DNA from: Kribbella capetownensis
GTDB taxonomy: Bacteria; Actinomycetota; Actinomycetes; Propionibacteriales; Kribbellaceae
Direction of reading: 5' to 3'
Length of the DNA stretch: 64,000 bases
Assembly (NCBI RefSeq): GCF_004331485.1
Contig: NZ_SJKD01000004.1
Location: 186,001 to 250,000 of the forward strand
Position 1 is the stretch's first letter. Every line of letters starts with the position of its first letter. The notes beneath the pieces were generated by a model that saw only the letters and a program-made list of their open reading frames with translations, made no database searches and was not told the origin of the DNA. Both the position numbers and the translations under genes were made by a program. Below, one piece after another: positions 1-8,556 of the stretch.

Positions 1-1013
1 TCGCCGATGCCGAGGATGTGGCTGAACTCGTGGGCGAAGACACCCATCCCGGAGCTCTCGGCCTGGGTGGACGACCCGCCGCCGGCGTTCGGCCAGATCG
101 ACGCGCCGGCAGCCCACGAGGTCCAGTCGACGTACCGGGTGTCCGACCAGTTCGGCAGCGCCGGGTCCGGCGGGCCGAAGTCTTCGGTGACGTCCTCCTT
201 GTTCGGGAACTTCATCATCCCGAACTCCTGCCAGGTGGACGATTCGTCCTGCCCGGCGCTGAGGAAGAACACGAAGTCGAACCCGGCCGGGACCTCAGGC
301 CCCTGGTCGGCGACCCAGGCGGCGCGACCGTCGGCACGGATGTCCTTGGTGCAGTCGTCACCGGCCGGGCAGGCGGAGTCGCCCTGGAACTCCATCGCGT
401 ACTCGTGCGACTTGCCGGGCATCCGGTACGGGCCGAACGCCGTCAGGTCCACGCCGTACCGGCCTCCGGAGTCCTCCATCCAGTACTCGTGCAGGGTGTG
501 GCCGCGGTTCAGCGCGCTGGGTGTGTTGAGGAAGTTCTTGTAGAACTGCGCGACCTGGTCCCGCGGTACGCCGTTCGCCTCGGCGCTCGGGTTGCCGAAC
601 GGCGTGGAGCCCTTCGGCTTGGTGATGACGAAATCCTGGTTCGGGTAGTCGACCAGCACCAGCGCACCCTTGAACGTGCGCACCGATCCCGGCACCGCGG
701 GATCGGCCCAGTTCGTCCCGGGCGGCTTGCGGTAGTCGTTCCAGGTCATGTGGTCGGGGTTCTCCCAGTTCTGCGGATCGATCGGCCCGGGCAGGCCGTT
801 CTTCGCCGTGGTGGCGATCCGCTGTTCCGGCCCGGCCGTGCCCGACTCCTGCCACGGTTGCTTCTGTGGCCAGTGCGGGTACTGCCAGGCGTTCGCGGGA
901 TCCGGGGGAGCGGTGGCGTCCGGCGCGGCGAGCGCGAGACTCGGCACCGAGACAGCAGCCAGTACGGCGACCAGCCGCACAACGACAAGACGGTATTTCC
1001 GTAGCTCAGACAC
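1..1013 (-). CDS. Secreted M6-type metalloprotease (partial, C-terminus off window)
   Basis: The protein begins at a GTG with a short basic stretch and a hydrophobic core ending in an Ala-rich signal-peptidase-like site (about residues 1-29), so it should be exported. The mature part carries HEFSH at residues 328-332 followed by LGIG, the HExxH zinc motif of M6 (immune inhibitor A-like) peptidases. An ATG ten bases upstream is in another frame that stops after five codons, so GTG at 1013 is chosen. The gene leaves the left edge just after the zinc motif, so the third zinc ligand and any C-terminal domains are unseen. It is expected to degrade extracellular protein. The fold is clear; the substrate is unknown. 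Confidence 0.85.
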   Translation of the reverse strand, partial: MSELRKYRLVVVRLVAVLAAVSVPSLALAAPDATAPPDPANAWQYPHWPQKQPWQESGTAGPEQRIATTAKNGLPGPIDPQNWENPDHMTWNDYRKPPGTNWADPAVPGSVRTFKGALVLVDYPNQDFVITKPKGSTPFGNPSAEANGVPRDQVAQFYKNFLNTPSALNRGHTLHEYWMEDSGGRYGVDLTAFGPYRMPGKSHEYAMEFQGDSACPAGDDCTKDIRADGRAAWVADQGPEVPAGFDFVFFLSAGQDESSTWQEFGMMKFPNKEDVTEDFGPPDPALPNWSDTRYVDWTSWAAGASIWPNAGGGSSTQAESSGMGVFAHEFSHILGIG

Positions 1014-1092
1014 GGGCGGGCATCCGATCAACGAGTGGGCGGGACAGCCCTGAGCATGCCCGGCCACACCCCCGACGACAACAGGTGAGATC

Positions 1093-1104
1093 ACTGTATA
1101 CAGT
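1093..1104. promoter_or_regulatory. Perfect 12-bp palindrome in dehydrogenase promoter region
   Basis: ACTGTATACAGT is a perfect palindrome 54 bp upstream of the aldehyde dehydrogenase start. TGTATACA-type cores are typical operators of GntR-family regulators, so this is a candidate operator. No GntR gene lies in the window, so the binder is unknown. Confidence 0.4.
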
Positions 1105-1157
1105 ATGGAGTGGAGTGGTTAGCCTGGGCGCTTGCGTCGTCTTTGGATGGAGGACCC

Positions 1158-2516
1158 ATGTATTCAGTCACCGACCCGGCCACGGGTGTGCTGATCGAGG
1201 AAGTCGCCAACTCGACGGACGAGGAGGTGCGGGAGTCGATCGGGCGGGTGCACTCCGGCTATCCGGGGTGGCGACGCCGGACCGTCGAGGAACGCGCCGC
1301 GATCGTGGCGCGCGCTGCGGACCTGTTCGAACAACGGACCGACGAGCTGGCCGCGATCATGACGCAGGAGATGGGCAAGCGGATCAACGAGGGCCGCGGC
1401 GAGGTCGGCATCGTGGTCGACATCTTCCGGTACTACGCCGAGAACGGGCCGGCGTTGCTGGCCGACGAACCGCTGGACATCAAGGGCGGACGGGCGGTCA
1501 TCACCAAGGGCCCGATCGGCGCGCTGCTCGGGATCATGCCGTGGAACTTCCCGTGCTACCAGGTGGCCCGGTTCGTCGCGCCGAACCTGGTGCTCGGCAA
1601 CACCATCCTGCTCAAGCACGCGTCGATCTGCCCGCGTTCGGGCCGCGCGATCGAGGAGATCCTGCGGGCGGCCGGCGTACCGGACGATGTGTACGTGAAC
1701 ACGTACGCGTCCAGCCGGCAGATCCCGGCGATCCTGGCCGACCCGCGGATCGTCGGCGTCTCGCTGACCGGCAGCGAACAGGCCGGTGTCTCGGTCGCCG
1801 CCGAAGCCGGTAAGAACCTGAAGAAGACCGTGCTCGAACTCGGCGGCTCCGACCCGCTGATCGTGCTCGACACCGCCGACATGGACGAGACCGTCAACTC
1901 GACCGCGACCGCCCGGATGCGCAACTGCGGCCAGTCCTGCAACGCGCCGAAGCGGATGATCGTGCTCGCCGACATCTACGACGAGTACGTCGACCGCCTG
2001 ACCAAGCGCGTCGCGGAGTACTACGTTCCCGGCGACCCCGCCGACCCGGAGACGAAGCTGCCGCCGCTGGCCTCCAACGCGGCCGCGGACGAGGTCGCAG
2101 GCCAGGTGGCGAAGGCGGTTGAGCAGGGCGCAACCCTGCGCACCGGCGGCCGGCGCGTCACGCCGGGTGCGTTCCTCGAGGCAACCGTCCTCACCGACGT
2201 CACGCCGGAGATGGACGCGTACTACGAGGAGATCTTCGGGCCGGTGGTGATCGTGTTCAAGGCCGAGACCGAGGCCGAGGCGATCGCGCTCGCGAACGAC
2301 ACGCCGTTCGGTCTCGGCGCATCGGTCTGGGGCACCGACGACGAGCGTTCCCGCCGTGTCGCCGAACAGATCGAGGCCGGCATGGTCTACCTGAACCGCG
2401 CCGGCGGATCCCAGGCTGACCTTCCGTTCGGTGGCATCAAGCGGTCCGGCATGGGCCGCGAACTCGGGCCGGCCGGCATCGAGGAGTTCATGAACAAGAA
2501 GTCCATCCGCCTGTAA
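1158..2516 (+). CDS. gabD: NAD(P)-dependent succinate-semialdehyde dehydrogenase family protein
   Basis: This 452-residue aldehyde dehydrogenase oxidises an aldehyde, probably succinate semialdehyde, to the acid with NAD(P)+. The general-base glutamate lies in ELGG (E227) and the catalytic cysteine in the NCGQSCN motif (C261); the 34-residue spacing is the same as in E. coli GabD. MPWNFP near residue 132 is the usual cofactor-binding segment. The length matches the shorter actinobacterial GabD1 group. The ATG at 1158 is chosen because GGATGGAGG sits just upstream; a longer in-frame reading from 1110 has no ribosome site. Expression may be controlled through the palindrome at 1093-1104. Other short-chain semialdehydes are possible substrates. 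Confidence 0.85.
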   Translation: MYSVTDPATGVLIEEVANSTDEEVRESIGRVHSGYPGWRRRTVEERAAIVARAADLFEQRTDELAAIMTQEMGKRINEGRGEVGIVVDIFRYYAENGPALLADEPLDIKGGRAVITKGPIGALLGIMPWNFPCYQVARFVAPNLVLGNTILLKHASICPRSGRAIEEILRAAGVPDDVYVNTYASSRQIPAILADPRIVGVSLTGSEQAGVSVAAEAGKNLKKTVLELGGSDPLIVLDTADMDETVNSTATARMRNCGQSCNAPKRMIVLADIYDEYVDRLTKRVAEYYVPGDPADPETKLPPLASNAAADEVAGQVAKAVEQGATLRTGGRRVTPGAFLEATVLTDVTPEMDAYYEEIFGPVVIVFKAETEAEAIALANDTPFGLGASVWGTDDERSRRVAEQIEAGMVYLNRAGGSQADLPFGGIKRSGMGRELGPAGIEEFMNKKSIRL

Positions 2517-2595
2517 CTGGCAGCAACCGGCCACGGCGCGGCGGCGGCCGGCGGGACGCCTCATGCTCTGAGCGCGAGGCCGGCGACTGTGGGGC

Positions 2596-3066
2596 GTGAC
2601 GACAGCCGAGCAGAGGTACTGGTTCGGCCACCGCGTCGTGGACGCGCCGAAGACCGCGCGCGGCGAGGCCGACGTCAGTGCGTCCGAGGCGGATGACTAC
2701 ACGACGAAGCTTCCAGGCAGCTGGAAGACGACCGACCCGACCGTCGCCTCCCTGGTCGTCTGTGCAGACGATCCCGACTACGGAACGGCGGTTCGCACCT
2801 GCCCGTACACACCGGTGAAGAACCCGAGCGCCTTCCCGACCGACGTGACCTTCCACAAGATCGCGATCCCGGTGAAGGCGTACGAGTTGCGCACCGGCTG
2901 GCTCGTGGCGCGCACCACGCTCCAGATCAACAGCTCGTCGTGTCCGCGGACGCTCCACTTCACGTCGTACTTCGACTCCGACTTCTACGTGCCGTCCAAG
3001 GAGTAGGTGACCCCGACCAGTGCCAACGTCCAGGCTGCCTTCCAGCCGGTGGTCGTCCGGCCGTGA
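2596..3066 (+). pseudogene. Remnant of a hypothetical exported/membrane-anchored protein with premature stop
   Basis: The open stretch from GTG 2596 encodes 136 residues with normal GC-rich codon use, then meets TAG at 3004-3006. The same frame continues after the stop for 19 codons (VTPTSANVQAAFQPVVVRP) to TGA at 3064-3066. That tail reads like the natural C-terminus of the domain, so TAG looks like a nonsense mutation. Sequence features such as SWKTTDPTVASLVVCADD and FHKIAIPVKAYELRTG recall a recurrent actinobacterial domain of unknown function that usually follows an N-terminal membrane segment. None is visible here and there is no clear ribosome site, so the 5' end is also missing. It abuts the next gene tail to tail. 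Confidence 0.5.
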
Positions 3067-3721
3067 TCAGGAGTTGCCGTGGTCGCAGGCGATGCCGTCG
3101 CCGTTGCGGTCCAGGTCGCGCGAATAGCCGGGGTCGCCACGATGGAGCGGCGCCTTGCCGGCGGCGCGGACCTCGTCGCAGTTCTCGTAGTGGACCGCGC
3201 TCACGACCGAAGTCGACGGCGTCGACGACACGGTCGCTGACGGCCCTGGGGCGGCCGTCGGCGGCTCCGCCGGCTCGGCGGTGGGCTCGACGACCGGTGA
3301 TCGTTCCGGCGTGGCCGACGGTGCGGGCGTCGACGTCGGCCTGCGCTCGATCTGCCGGGTCGGCTTCTCGGTACGGCGCAGTGCGGTCGGCTCGGTGGTG
3401 GGTGCGACCGAGGTGGACCGGATCGTCGTTGGTTCCGGACCCGTTGCCGAGGTGACTGTGTCGCCGCTGCTGAACGGCTTGTAGAACAGCAGCGCGCCGA
3501 TCAGGGCGAGCGGGATCACGGTGATCGCCACCAGCTTGACGCTGCTCGGACCGCCGTACCCGTCCGAACGGCCCACGGACCGGACACCCCCGCTCGTCGA
3601 CCCAGAAGGACCATCCCGCCGGGGCCGGCGGCCACGACTCGTTCGGCCTCCAGCGTCTGGGTGGCCGCCACCGCGCCGTCGGCGGATCGGGCCATTCAGG
3701 CGGTGTGTTGAACTGCCTCAC
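3067..3721 (-). pseudogene. Excalibur-domain membrane-anchored protein split by a frameshift
   Basis: Two frames together make one recognisable protein. The 5' frame starts at GTG 3721 behind a strong GGAGG and encodes a Pro/Trp-rich N-terminus (SWPPAPAGWSFWV) typical of a class of actinobacterial membrane proteins. The 3' frame, readable from about 3576 to 3067, encodes a transmembrane segment, a Ser/Thr/Pro-rich spacer and a C-terminal excalibur domain (YENCDEVRAAGKAPL, then DLDRNGDGIACDHG), a small secreted calcium-binding module. The frame change must fall near 3555-3600. Annotating only the 169-residue 3' frame would miss the N-terminus and its ribosome site. Real mutation, sequencing error and programmed frameshift are all possible. 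Confidence 0.7.
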
Positions 3722-3869
3722 GCAAACCTCCCCCAGTACGCCCAGCAGCCTAGCGAGGGCGGCGCCAGAGGCAAGTGCCGGGGTCGGAGCCCCTTGTTTT
3801 CATGCGCTTGAACGACAGTGAGTGCTAGGTCTCGTTGACGGACCCAGCTCGGCGTGTGAAGCTCGGTCC

Positions 3870-4382
3870 ATGACGGAGACTCAGGAGCAGACCCGGAGCC
3901 GGACCTTCTCGTGGTCCGACCCGGCAGTGGCCGCCGCGCGGATCGGGACCACGTCCGGACTCGAGATGCTGCACGCGATGGGCAACGGCGAGATCCCGGC
4001 GCCGCCGATCCTGCAACTGGTCGGCGCCACCGGGCTCGAGGCCGAGGAAGGCCGGGTCACCGTGCTGATGCCGGCGCAGGAGTTCCACTACAACCCGCTC
4101 GGGACCGTGCACGGCGGGATCATCGCGACCCTGCTCGACACGGCCGCCGGCTGTACCGTCCACTCGACGCTGCCGGCCGGGTTCGGCTACACCTCGCTGG
4201 ACCTGATGACGCGTTTCATCAAGCCGGTGACGATCAAGTCCGGTCTGCTCCGCTGCGAAGGCGGCATCATCAGCCGCGGCCGCCGTACCGCGGTTGCGGA
4301 GTCGCGGTTGTTCGACGAGGCCGGCGCGCTGCTGGCTCACGCCACCTCGACCTGCCTGATCTTCGAGTTGCCGACCGCCTGA
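3870..4382 (+). CDS. PaaI-family hotdog thioesterase
   Basis: This 170-residue protein has the hotdog-fold thioesterase signature NPLGTVHGGIIATLLD, the PaaI/HGG motif that forms the active site around the central helix. The C-terminal half carries the expected strand pattern (DLMTRFIKPV, then GRRTAVAESRLFD). It probably hydrolyses acyl-CoA thioesters, perhaps phenylacetyl- or other aryl-CoA, though the substrate cannot be deduced. The ATG at 3870 gives a family-length protein; an upstream in-frame start at 3822 would add 16 unlikely residues. It stands alone between convergent neighbours. Confidence 0.8.
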   Translation: MTETQEQTRSRTFSWSDPAVAAARIGTTSGLEMLHAMGNGEIPAPPILQLVGATGLEAEEGRVTVLMPAQEFHYNPLGTVHGGIIATLLDTAAGCTVHSTLPAGFGYTSLDLMTRFIKPVTIKSGLLRCEGGIISRGRRTAVAESRLFDEAGALLAHATSTCLIFELPTA

Positions 4383-4409
4383 CAGCGGTCGGCAACTCGA
4401 GAGCGGGCG

Positions 4410-5666
4410 TCAGCCGGCCAGGAGCTTCTCGGTGCCGACGAGGCGGACACAGGTGGCGAGGCCGGAGATCGCGGCCTCCACCTCCGGGAGTTCCGGGTAC
4501 GTCGGGGCGATCCGGATGGTGCGGTCGGCCGGGTCGTCGCCGTACGGGTGGGTCGCGCCGGCCGGGGTGATGGCGATGCCGGCCGCCTTGGCCTTCGCGA
4601 CGACCTCGCGGGCGCAGCCCTCCGGCACCTCGAGGTTGATGAAGTATCCACCGGCCGGGCTCGTCCACGTCGCCAGCCCGGTGCCGCCGAGCTCTGCGGT
4701 CAGGATCTTGTCGACCGCGTCGAACTTCGGCCGGATCAGGCCGGCCAGGTTCCGCATGTGCTCGTGCAGCCCGTCGGCGTCGCGGAGGAACTGCACGTGC
4801 CGCAACTGGTTGATCTTGTCCGGCCCGATGCTGCGCTTGACCGTGTGGCTCAGCCACCACTCGACGTTCGCGGGCGAGGAGCCGAAGAACGCGACGCCGC
4901 AACCGGCGAAGGTGATCTTCGAGCTGGACCCGAACACGAAGGCCCGGTCCGGGTGACCGTTGTCCGCGCAGAGTGCCAGGACGTCGGCGATCTCCGCCGG
5001 TGCGTCGGTCAGGTGGTGTACGGCGTACGCGTTGTCCCAGAAGATCCGGAAGTCCGGTGCCGCGGTCTCGATCGCCGCCAGCCGCCCGACGGTCTCGTCG
5101 GAGTAGACCGAGCCGTCAGGGTTGCTGTACTTCGGCACACACCAGATGCCCTTGATCCGGCCGTCCTCGGCGACGAGGCGCTCGACCACGTCCATGTCCG
5201 GGCCGTCGGGTGTCATCGGCACCGGGATCATCCGGATCCCGTACCGCTCGCAGATGCCGAAGTGCCGGTCGTACCCCGGCACCGGGCACAGGAACGCGAT
5301 CTCCGGCTGGTCGGCCCAGCGCTGCTCGGCGCCCGGCACCAGACCGAGCAGCGCGAACACCACGGCGTCGTGCATCAGTTCGAGGCTGGAGTTCCCGGCG
5401 GCCAGCAACTGCTCGACCGGCACCTGCAGATCCGCCGCGAAGATCGCGCGCAGCTCGGGCAGTCCGTTCAGGCCGCCGTAGTTCCGCAGGTCGGTCCCGT
5501 CGGCTCCGACCGGATCACCTTTGAGCTCGAGCAGACCGTTGGCGAGATCGAGCTGCCGGGGTGACGGCTTCCCGCGCGTCAGGTCCAGCTTCAGCCCTTG
5601 GGCCACCAGCGCCTCGTAGTCCTGGCGGGCACGGTCACGCTGGGCGGTCAGCTCGTCGACGCTCAC
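4410..5666 (-). CDS. PLP-dependent aspartate-type aminotransferase (Aminotran_MocR family, class Ic)
   Basis: The 418-residue protein resembles the unusual class Ic aspartate aminotransferases known from Corynebacterium AspT. Its N-terminus LDLTRGKPSPRQLDLANG and the segment PVPGYDRHFGICERYGIRMI are typical of that family. The Schiff-base lysine is K250 in FGSSSKITFAG, and DNAYAVHHL carries the residues that hold the PLP ring. It should exchange the amino group between aspartate or a similar amino acid and 2-oxoglutarate. GTG 5666 is used because GAAAGGAC lies at the right distance. It follows the penicillin-binding protein gene, and a long hairpin (5677-5721) lies between them, partly covering its ribosome site. 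Confidence 0.85.
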   Translation of the reverse strand: MSVDELTAQRDRARQDYEALVAQGLKLDLTRGKPSPRQLDLANGLLELKGDPVGADGTDLRNYGGLNGLPELRAIFAADLQVPVEQLLAAGNSSLELMHDAVVFALLGLVPGAEQRWADQPEIAFLCPVPGYDRHFGICERYGIRMIPVPMTPDGPDMDVVERLVAEDGRIKGIWCVPKYSNPDGSVYSDETVGRLAAIETAAPDFRIFWDNAYAVHHLTDAPAEIADVLALCADNGHPDRAFVFGSSSKITFAGCGVAFFGSSPANVEWWLSHTVKRSIGPDKINQLRHVQFLRDADGLHEHMRNLAGLIRPKFDAVDKILTAELGGTGLATWTSPAGGYFINLEVPEGCAREVVAKAKAAGIAITPAGATHPYGDDPADRTIRIAPTYPELPEVEAAISGLATCVRLVGTEKLLAG

Positions 5667-5676
5667 GGGAGTCCTT

Positions 5677-5721
5677 TCACGGTCGGGTGATGGTCCAAGC
5701 CTAGTGATCACCCGACCGTGA
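5677..5721. terminator. 15-bp perfect hairpin between PBP and aminotransferase genes
   Basis: Arms at 5677-5691 and 5707-5721 pair perfectly (TCACGGTCGGGTGAT with its complement) around a 15-nt loop. On the minus strand it begins 13 bases after the PBP stop and ends at the GAAAGGAC ribosome site of the aminotransferase. No U-tract follows. A terminator for the PBP gene is the simplest reading; attenuation or protein binding is possible. Confidence 0.6.
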
Positions 5722-5733
5722 CTGCGGACAGGG

Positions 5734-8133
5734 TCAGCGCCGCCGGCACTTCGGGTAGCGCGGGTCCGTCGGTGGGCAGGTCGGCCAGCCCGGCGGCAGC
5801 TGGATCGTCGGCGGCGTACCGGGCGGTCCCGGTGTCGTCGGCGGCGGAGGCGGCGTCGCCTGGCTGCCGTTCGACAGGTACAGCGTGATCTTCGCACCGG
5901 CCGGTGCGCCGTCCTCCTGGCGCGGACTGGTGTACGCGACGGTGCCCGCCGGTGCGTCCGAGTCGACCGGCGCCGGCGCGACCTCGGCCTGGAAGCCGAG
6001 CTGCTGCAGCTGGGCGATCGCGATCGGCGGCAGGACGCCCTTGAGCTGTGGCAGGTCCTTCACGTTGCCGCGGATCGTCAGGTCGTCCGGCCGCACGAAG
6101 TGGGTCGACGGCAGACCCTTCAAGGCACCCTGCAGTGCGGTCTCCCAGATCGGTCCCGCGGTCCCGGAGCCGGACGCGTTCCCGATCTCCTTGCCGTTCA
6201 GCGTCAGCCCGGCCAGGTCCGTGTACTTCGGCGTCGCGTCGGCCACCACCGACGCGGCCGCGAGCCTGGTGGAGTAGCCGGCGAACCAGACGGCGATGTT
6301 GCCGTTGATCGTTCCGGTCTTGCCGGCCAGGTCGCTCCGGCCGAACTTCAGCTTGCTACCGGTGCCGCCGGATCCCATCACCTGGTTGAGCACGTAGTTG
6401 ACGCCGTCGGCGACCTTCGCGGTGAGCGCCTGCTTGCAGCTGCGGCCCTTGACCGGGATCGACTTGCCCTTGCTGGTGGTGACCGCGGTGACGAGGATCG
6501 GCGTGCAGTACTTGCCGCGAGCGGCGAAGGTCGCGTAGGCGTTGGCCAGCATCAGCGGTGTGATCAGACCGGCGGACCCGAGCGTGAACGACGGGACCTG
6601 CTGCAGCGGCTTCATCGTCTGGGCGTCCTGCATGCCGAGCTTGGACGCGATGGTCGCGATCGGGCACAGACCGACCTGCTCGGACAGCTGCAGGAAGTAG
6701 GTGTTCGTCGACGCCTTGGCCGCGTCGATCATCGACGGGTCCGCGATCGTCTTGGTCGAGTTCTTCGGCTTGTAGTCCGGGGCGGACGTCGTACCGCTGC
6801 AGGTGCTGAACTTCTTGCCGCTCAGGTCGATCTGCTGCGGCGAGTTGATGCGGTAGGTGAGGGGGACACCCTTCTCGATCGCGGCGGCGATCGTGAACGC
6901 CTTCATCGTCGAACCGTTCTGGAACCCGCCGTACCCGCCGGCGTAGGACTTCTCGACGTTGTAGTTGTACGACGTCTGACCCTTCTTGTTGCCGTACGGC
7001 TTGCTCTGCGCCATCGCCTTCACCAGGCCGGTGCCGGGCTCGACGATGGTGACCGCGGCCACCGCCTGGTCACTGGGCTTGGAATGCTTCTTCATCGAGT
7101 CCTCGGCCGCTTTCTGGATCCTCGGGTCGAGCGACGTCCGGATCACCAGGCCGGCGGTCTCGATGTAGTTCTCCGCGGCCTGCGGAGTCTTGCCGAAACT
7201 CGGGTTGTTCTTCAGCTGGGAGACGATGTACTCGCAGTAGAACGGGTACTTCGAGTTCGCGCAGCCGTTGGGTACGTTGCGGACCTTCTTCGGATCGATC
7301 ACCGGGGTCTTCAGTGCGGCCGTGGCCTGTGCGGCGGTGACGATGCTCAGTTCCTGCATCCGCCGGATCACCACGTCGCGGCGCTCCTTGGCCCGCTTCA
7401 TGCTGTTCGTCGGGTCGTAGCCGGTCGGGTTCTTCACCAGACCGGCGAGCATCGCGGCCTGCGGCAGCGTCAGCCGGGACGCGTGCACGGAGAAGTAGTG
7501 CAAGGCGGCGGCTTCGATGCCCCAGGCACCATCACCGAAGTTCGCGAGGTTGAGGTACTTCTCCAGGATCTGATCCTTGGAGTACTCCTTCTCGACCGCG
7601 ATCGCGTACCGGAGCTCGGCGACCTTGCGTTCGTACGTGTCAGCCGTGGCCGCCGCGGCCTCGTCCGGCGTCTTCGCCTTCTCGACCAGGTTCATCTTGA
7701 CGTACTGCTGGGTGATGCTGGAGCCACCCTGCTGGACCCCACCCTGCGACTGGTTCCGCAGCAGTGCGCGCAGAGTGCCCTTGGCGTCCAGCGCGCCGTG
7801 CTCGTAGAACCGGTCGTCCTCGATCGCCACGATCGCCTTGCGCATCATCGGGCTGATCTGCCGCAACGTCACCGGTACCCGGTTCTCCTGGTACAAAGTG
7901 GCGATCAGCGAGCCGTCGGCCGCCTGGATGATGCTCTTCTGGGAAACCGGCGCCGCCTTGAGGTCCTGCGGCAGGTACTGGACCGTGTCGTGGGCCTTCG
8001 CTGTGGTCACCCCGGCCAGTCCGGCGAGCGGAAGGGCCAGGCCGGCGACGAGCGCTCCGGCGAGAGCGCTGGTCAACAGGAAGAGAACCACCGACTGGAC
8101 GACCTTGGGGCGGGCCGGCTCGCGTCTGTGCAT
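5734..8133 (-). CDS. Class A penicillin-binding protein with C-terminal PASTA domain
   Basis: This 799-residue enzyme builds peptidoglycan at the outer face of the membrane. After a short cytoplasmic tail and one membrane helix (about residues 13-38) comes a GT51 glycosyltransferase domain (EDDRFYEHGALD with catalytic Glu, then GGSSITQQYVK). The transpeptidase domain follows with STMK (serine at 408), STN in KASTNTYF and KTGT starting at residue 605. A single PASTA repeat covers about residues 700-765, and the tail is Pro-rich. The architecture resembles PonA2-type PBPs. A close paralogue without PASTA is encoded at 58805-60934. Start ATG 8133 gives the expected N-terminus. Confidence 0.9.
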   Translation of the reverse strand: MHRREPARPKVVQSVVLFLLTSALAGALVAGLALPLAGLAGVTTAKAHDTVQYLPQDLKAAPVSQKSIIQAADGSLIATLYQENRVPVTLRQISPMMRKAIVAIEDDRFYEHGALDAKGTLRALLRNQSQGGVQQGGSSITQQYVKMNLVEKAKTPDEAAAATADTYERKVAELRYAIAVEKEYSKDQILEKYLNLANFGDGAWGIEAAALHYFSVHASRLTLPQAAMLAGLVKNPTGYDPTNSMKRAKERRDVVIRRMQELSIVTAAQATAALKTPVIDPKKVRNVPNGCANSKYPFYCEYIVSQLKNNPSFGKTPQAAENYIETAGLVIRTSLDPRIQKAAEDSMKKHSKPSDQAVAAVTIVEPGTGLVKAMAQSKPYGNKKGQTSYNYNVEKSYAGGYGGFQNGSTMKAFTIAAAIEKGVPLTYRINSPQQIDLSGKKFSTCSGTTSAPDYKPKNSTKTIADPSMIDAAKASTNTYFLQLSEQVGLCPIATIASKLGMQDAQTMKPLQQVPSFTLGSAGLITPLMLANAYATFAARGKYCTPILVTAVTTSKGKSIPVKGRSCKQALTAKVADGVNYVLNQVMGSGGTGSKLKFGRSDLAGKTGTINGNIAVWFAGYSTRLAAASVVADATPKYTDLAGLTLNGKEIGNASGSGTAGPIWETALQGALKGLPSTHFVRPDDLTIRGNVKDLPQLKGVLPPIAIAQLQQLGFQAEVAPAPVDSDAPAGTVAYTSPRQEDGAPAGAKITLYLSNGSQATPPPPPTTPGPPGTPPTIQLPPGWPTCPPTDPRYPKCRRR

Positions 8134-8229
8134 GGTCCGGCAGATTAGCCCCGGAGGGGCTTCACCGGGACATTTTCGTCACGGAATTAACACATCTGCC
8201 CAACGATCTCACCAATTGTGACGGAATGG

Positions 8230-8556
8230 TCACTGCCGGCCGACAACGGCGGCGCCGGCGATGACGACGGCCAGGCAGTCCCGGAACAGGTCGTCCACGC
8301 TCCGGCCGGGTTCGAAGTACTCCTGGATGGCGGTGACCGACGCCGGGTGTGCGGCCCGGAAGGTCTCCAGGTCGAATCCAGTCACGTCGGGCGGTGGGCT
8401 CTGCTCCTCGAGGACATGGCCGACGGTGAAGCGTTCCACGGTCAGCGCGATGATCCGGGCGTCACGCAGACTGACACCGCGCTCGGCGAGTGAGCTGATC
8501 GCGAGCTCGGAGATCGCGGCCAGCTTGAGGGACAGGTGTGCCGCCGAGACCACGCG
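8230..8556 (-). pseudogene. 3' remnant of a TetR-family regulator (ligand domain only)
   Basis: The minus strand encodes about 105 residues matching the C-terminal domain of tetracycline-repressor-like TetR proteins: AAHLSLKLAAISELA, RIIALTVERFTVGHVLEEQ and a Pro-rich segment before the stop. The N-terminal DNA-binding helices are absent. Upstream of about 8556 the frame runs antisense through the oxidoreductase remnant, so the longer open frame is not a real protein. The regulator cannot bind DNA. The break coincides with the loss of the 5' end of the neighbouring divergent gene. Confidence 0.75.

Noticed and set aside
8218..8233. GTGAC-N6-GTCAC repeat resembling a Crp/GlxR site
   Set aside because: The half-site spacing does not fit the TGTGA-N6-TCACA consensus, and the site overlaps the stop of the tetR remnant; evidence is too weak.
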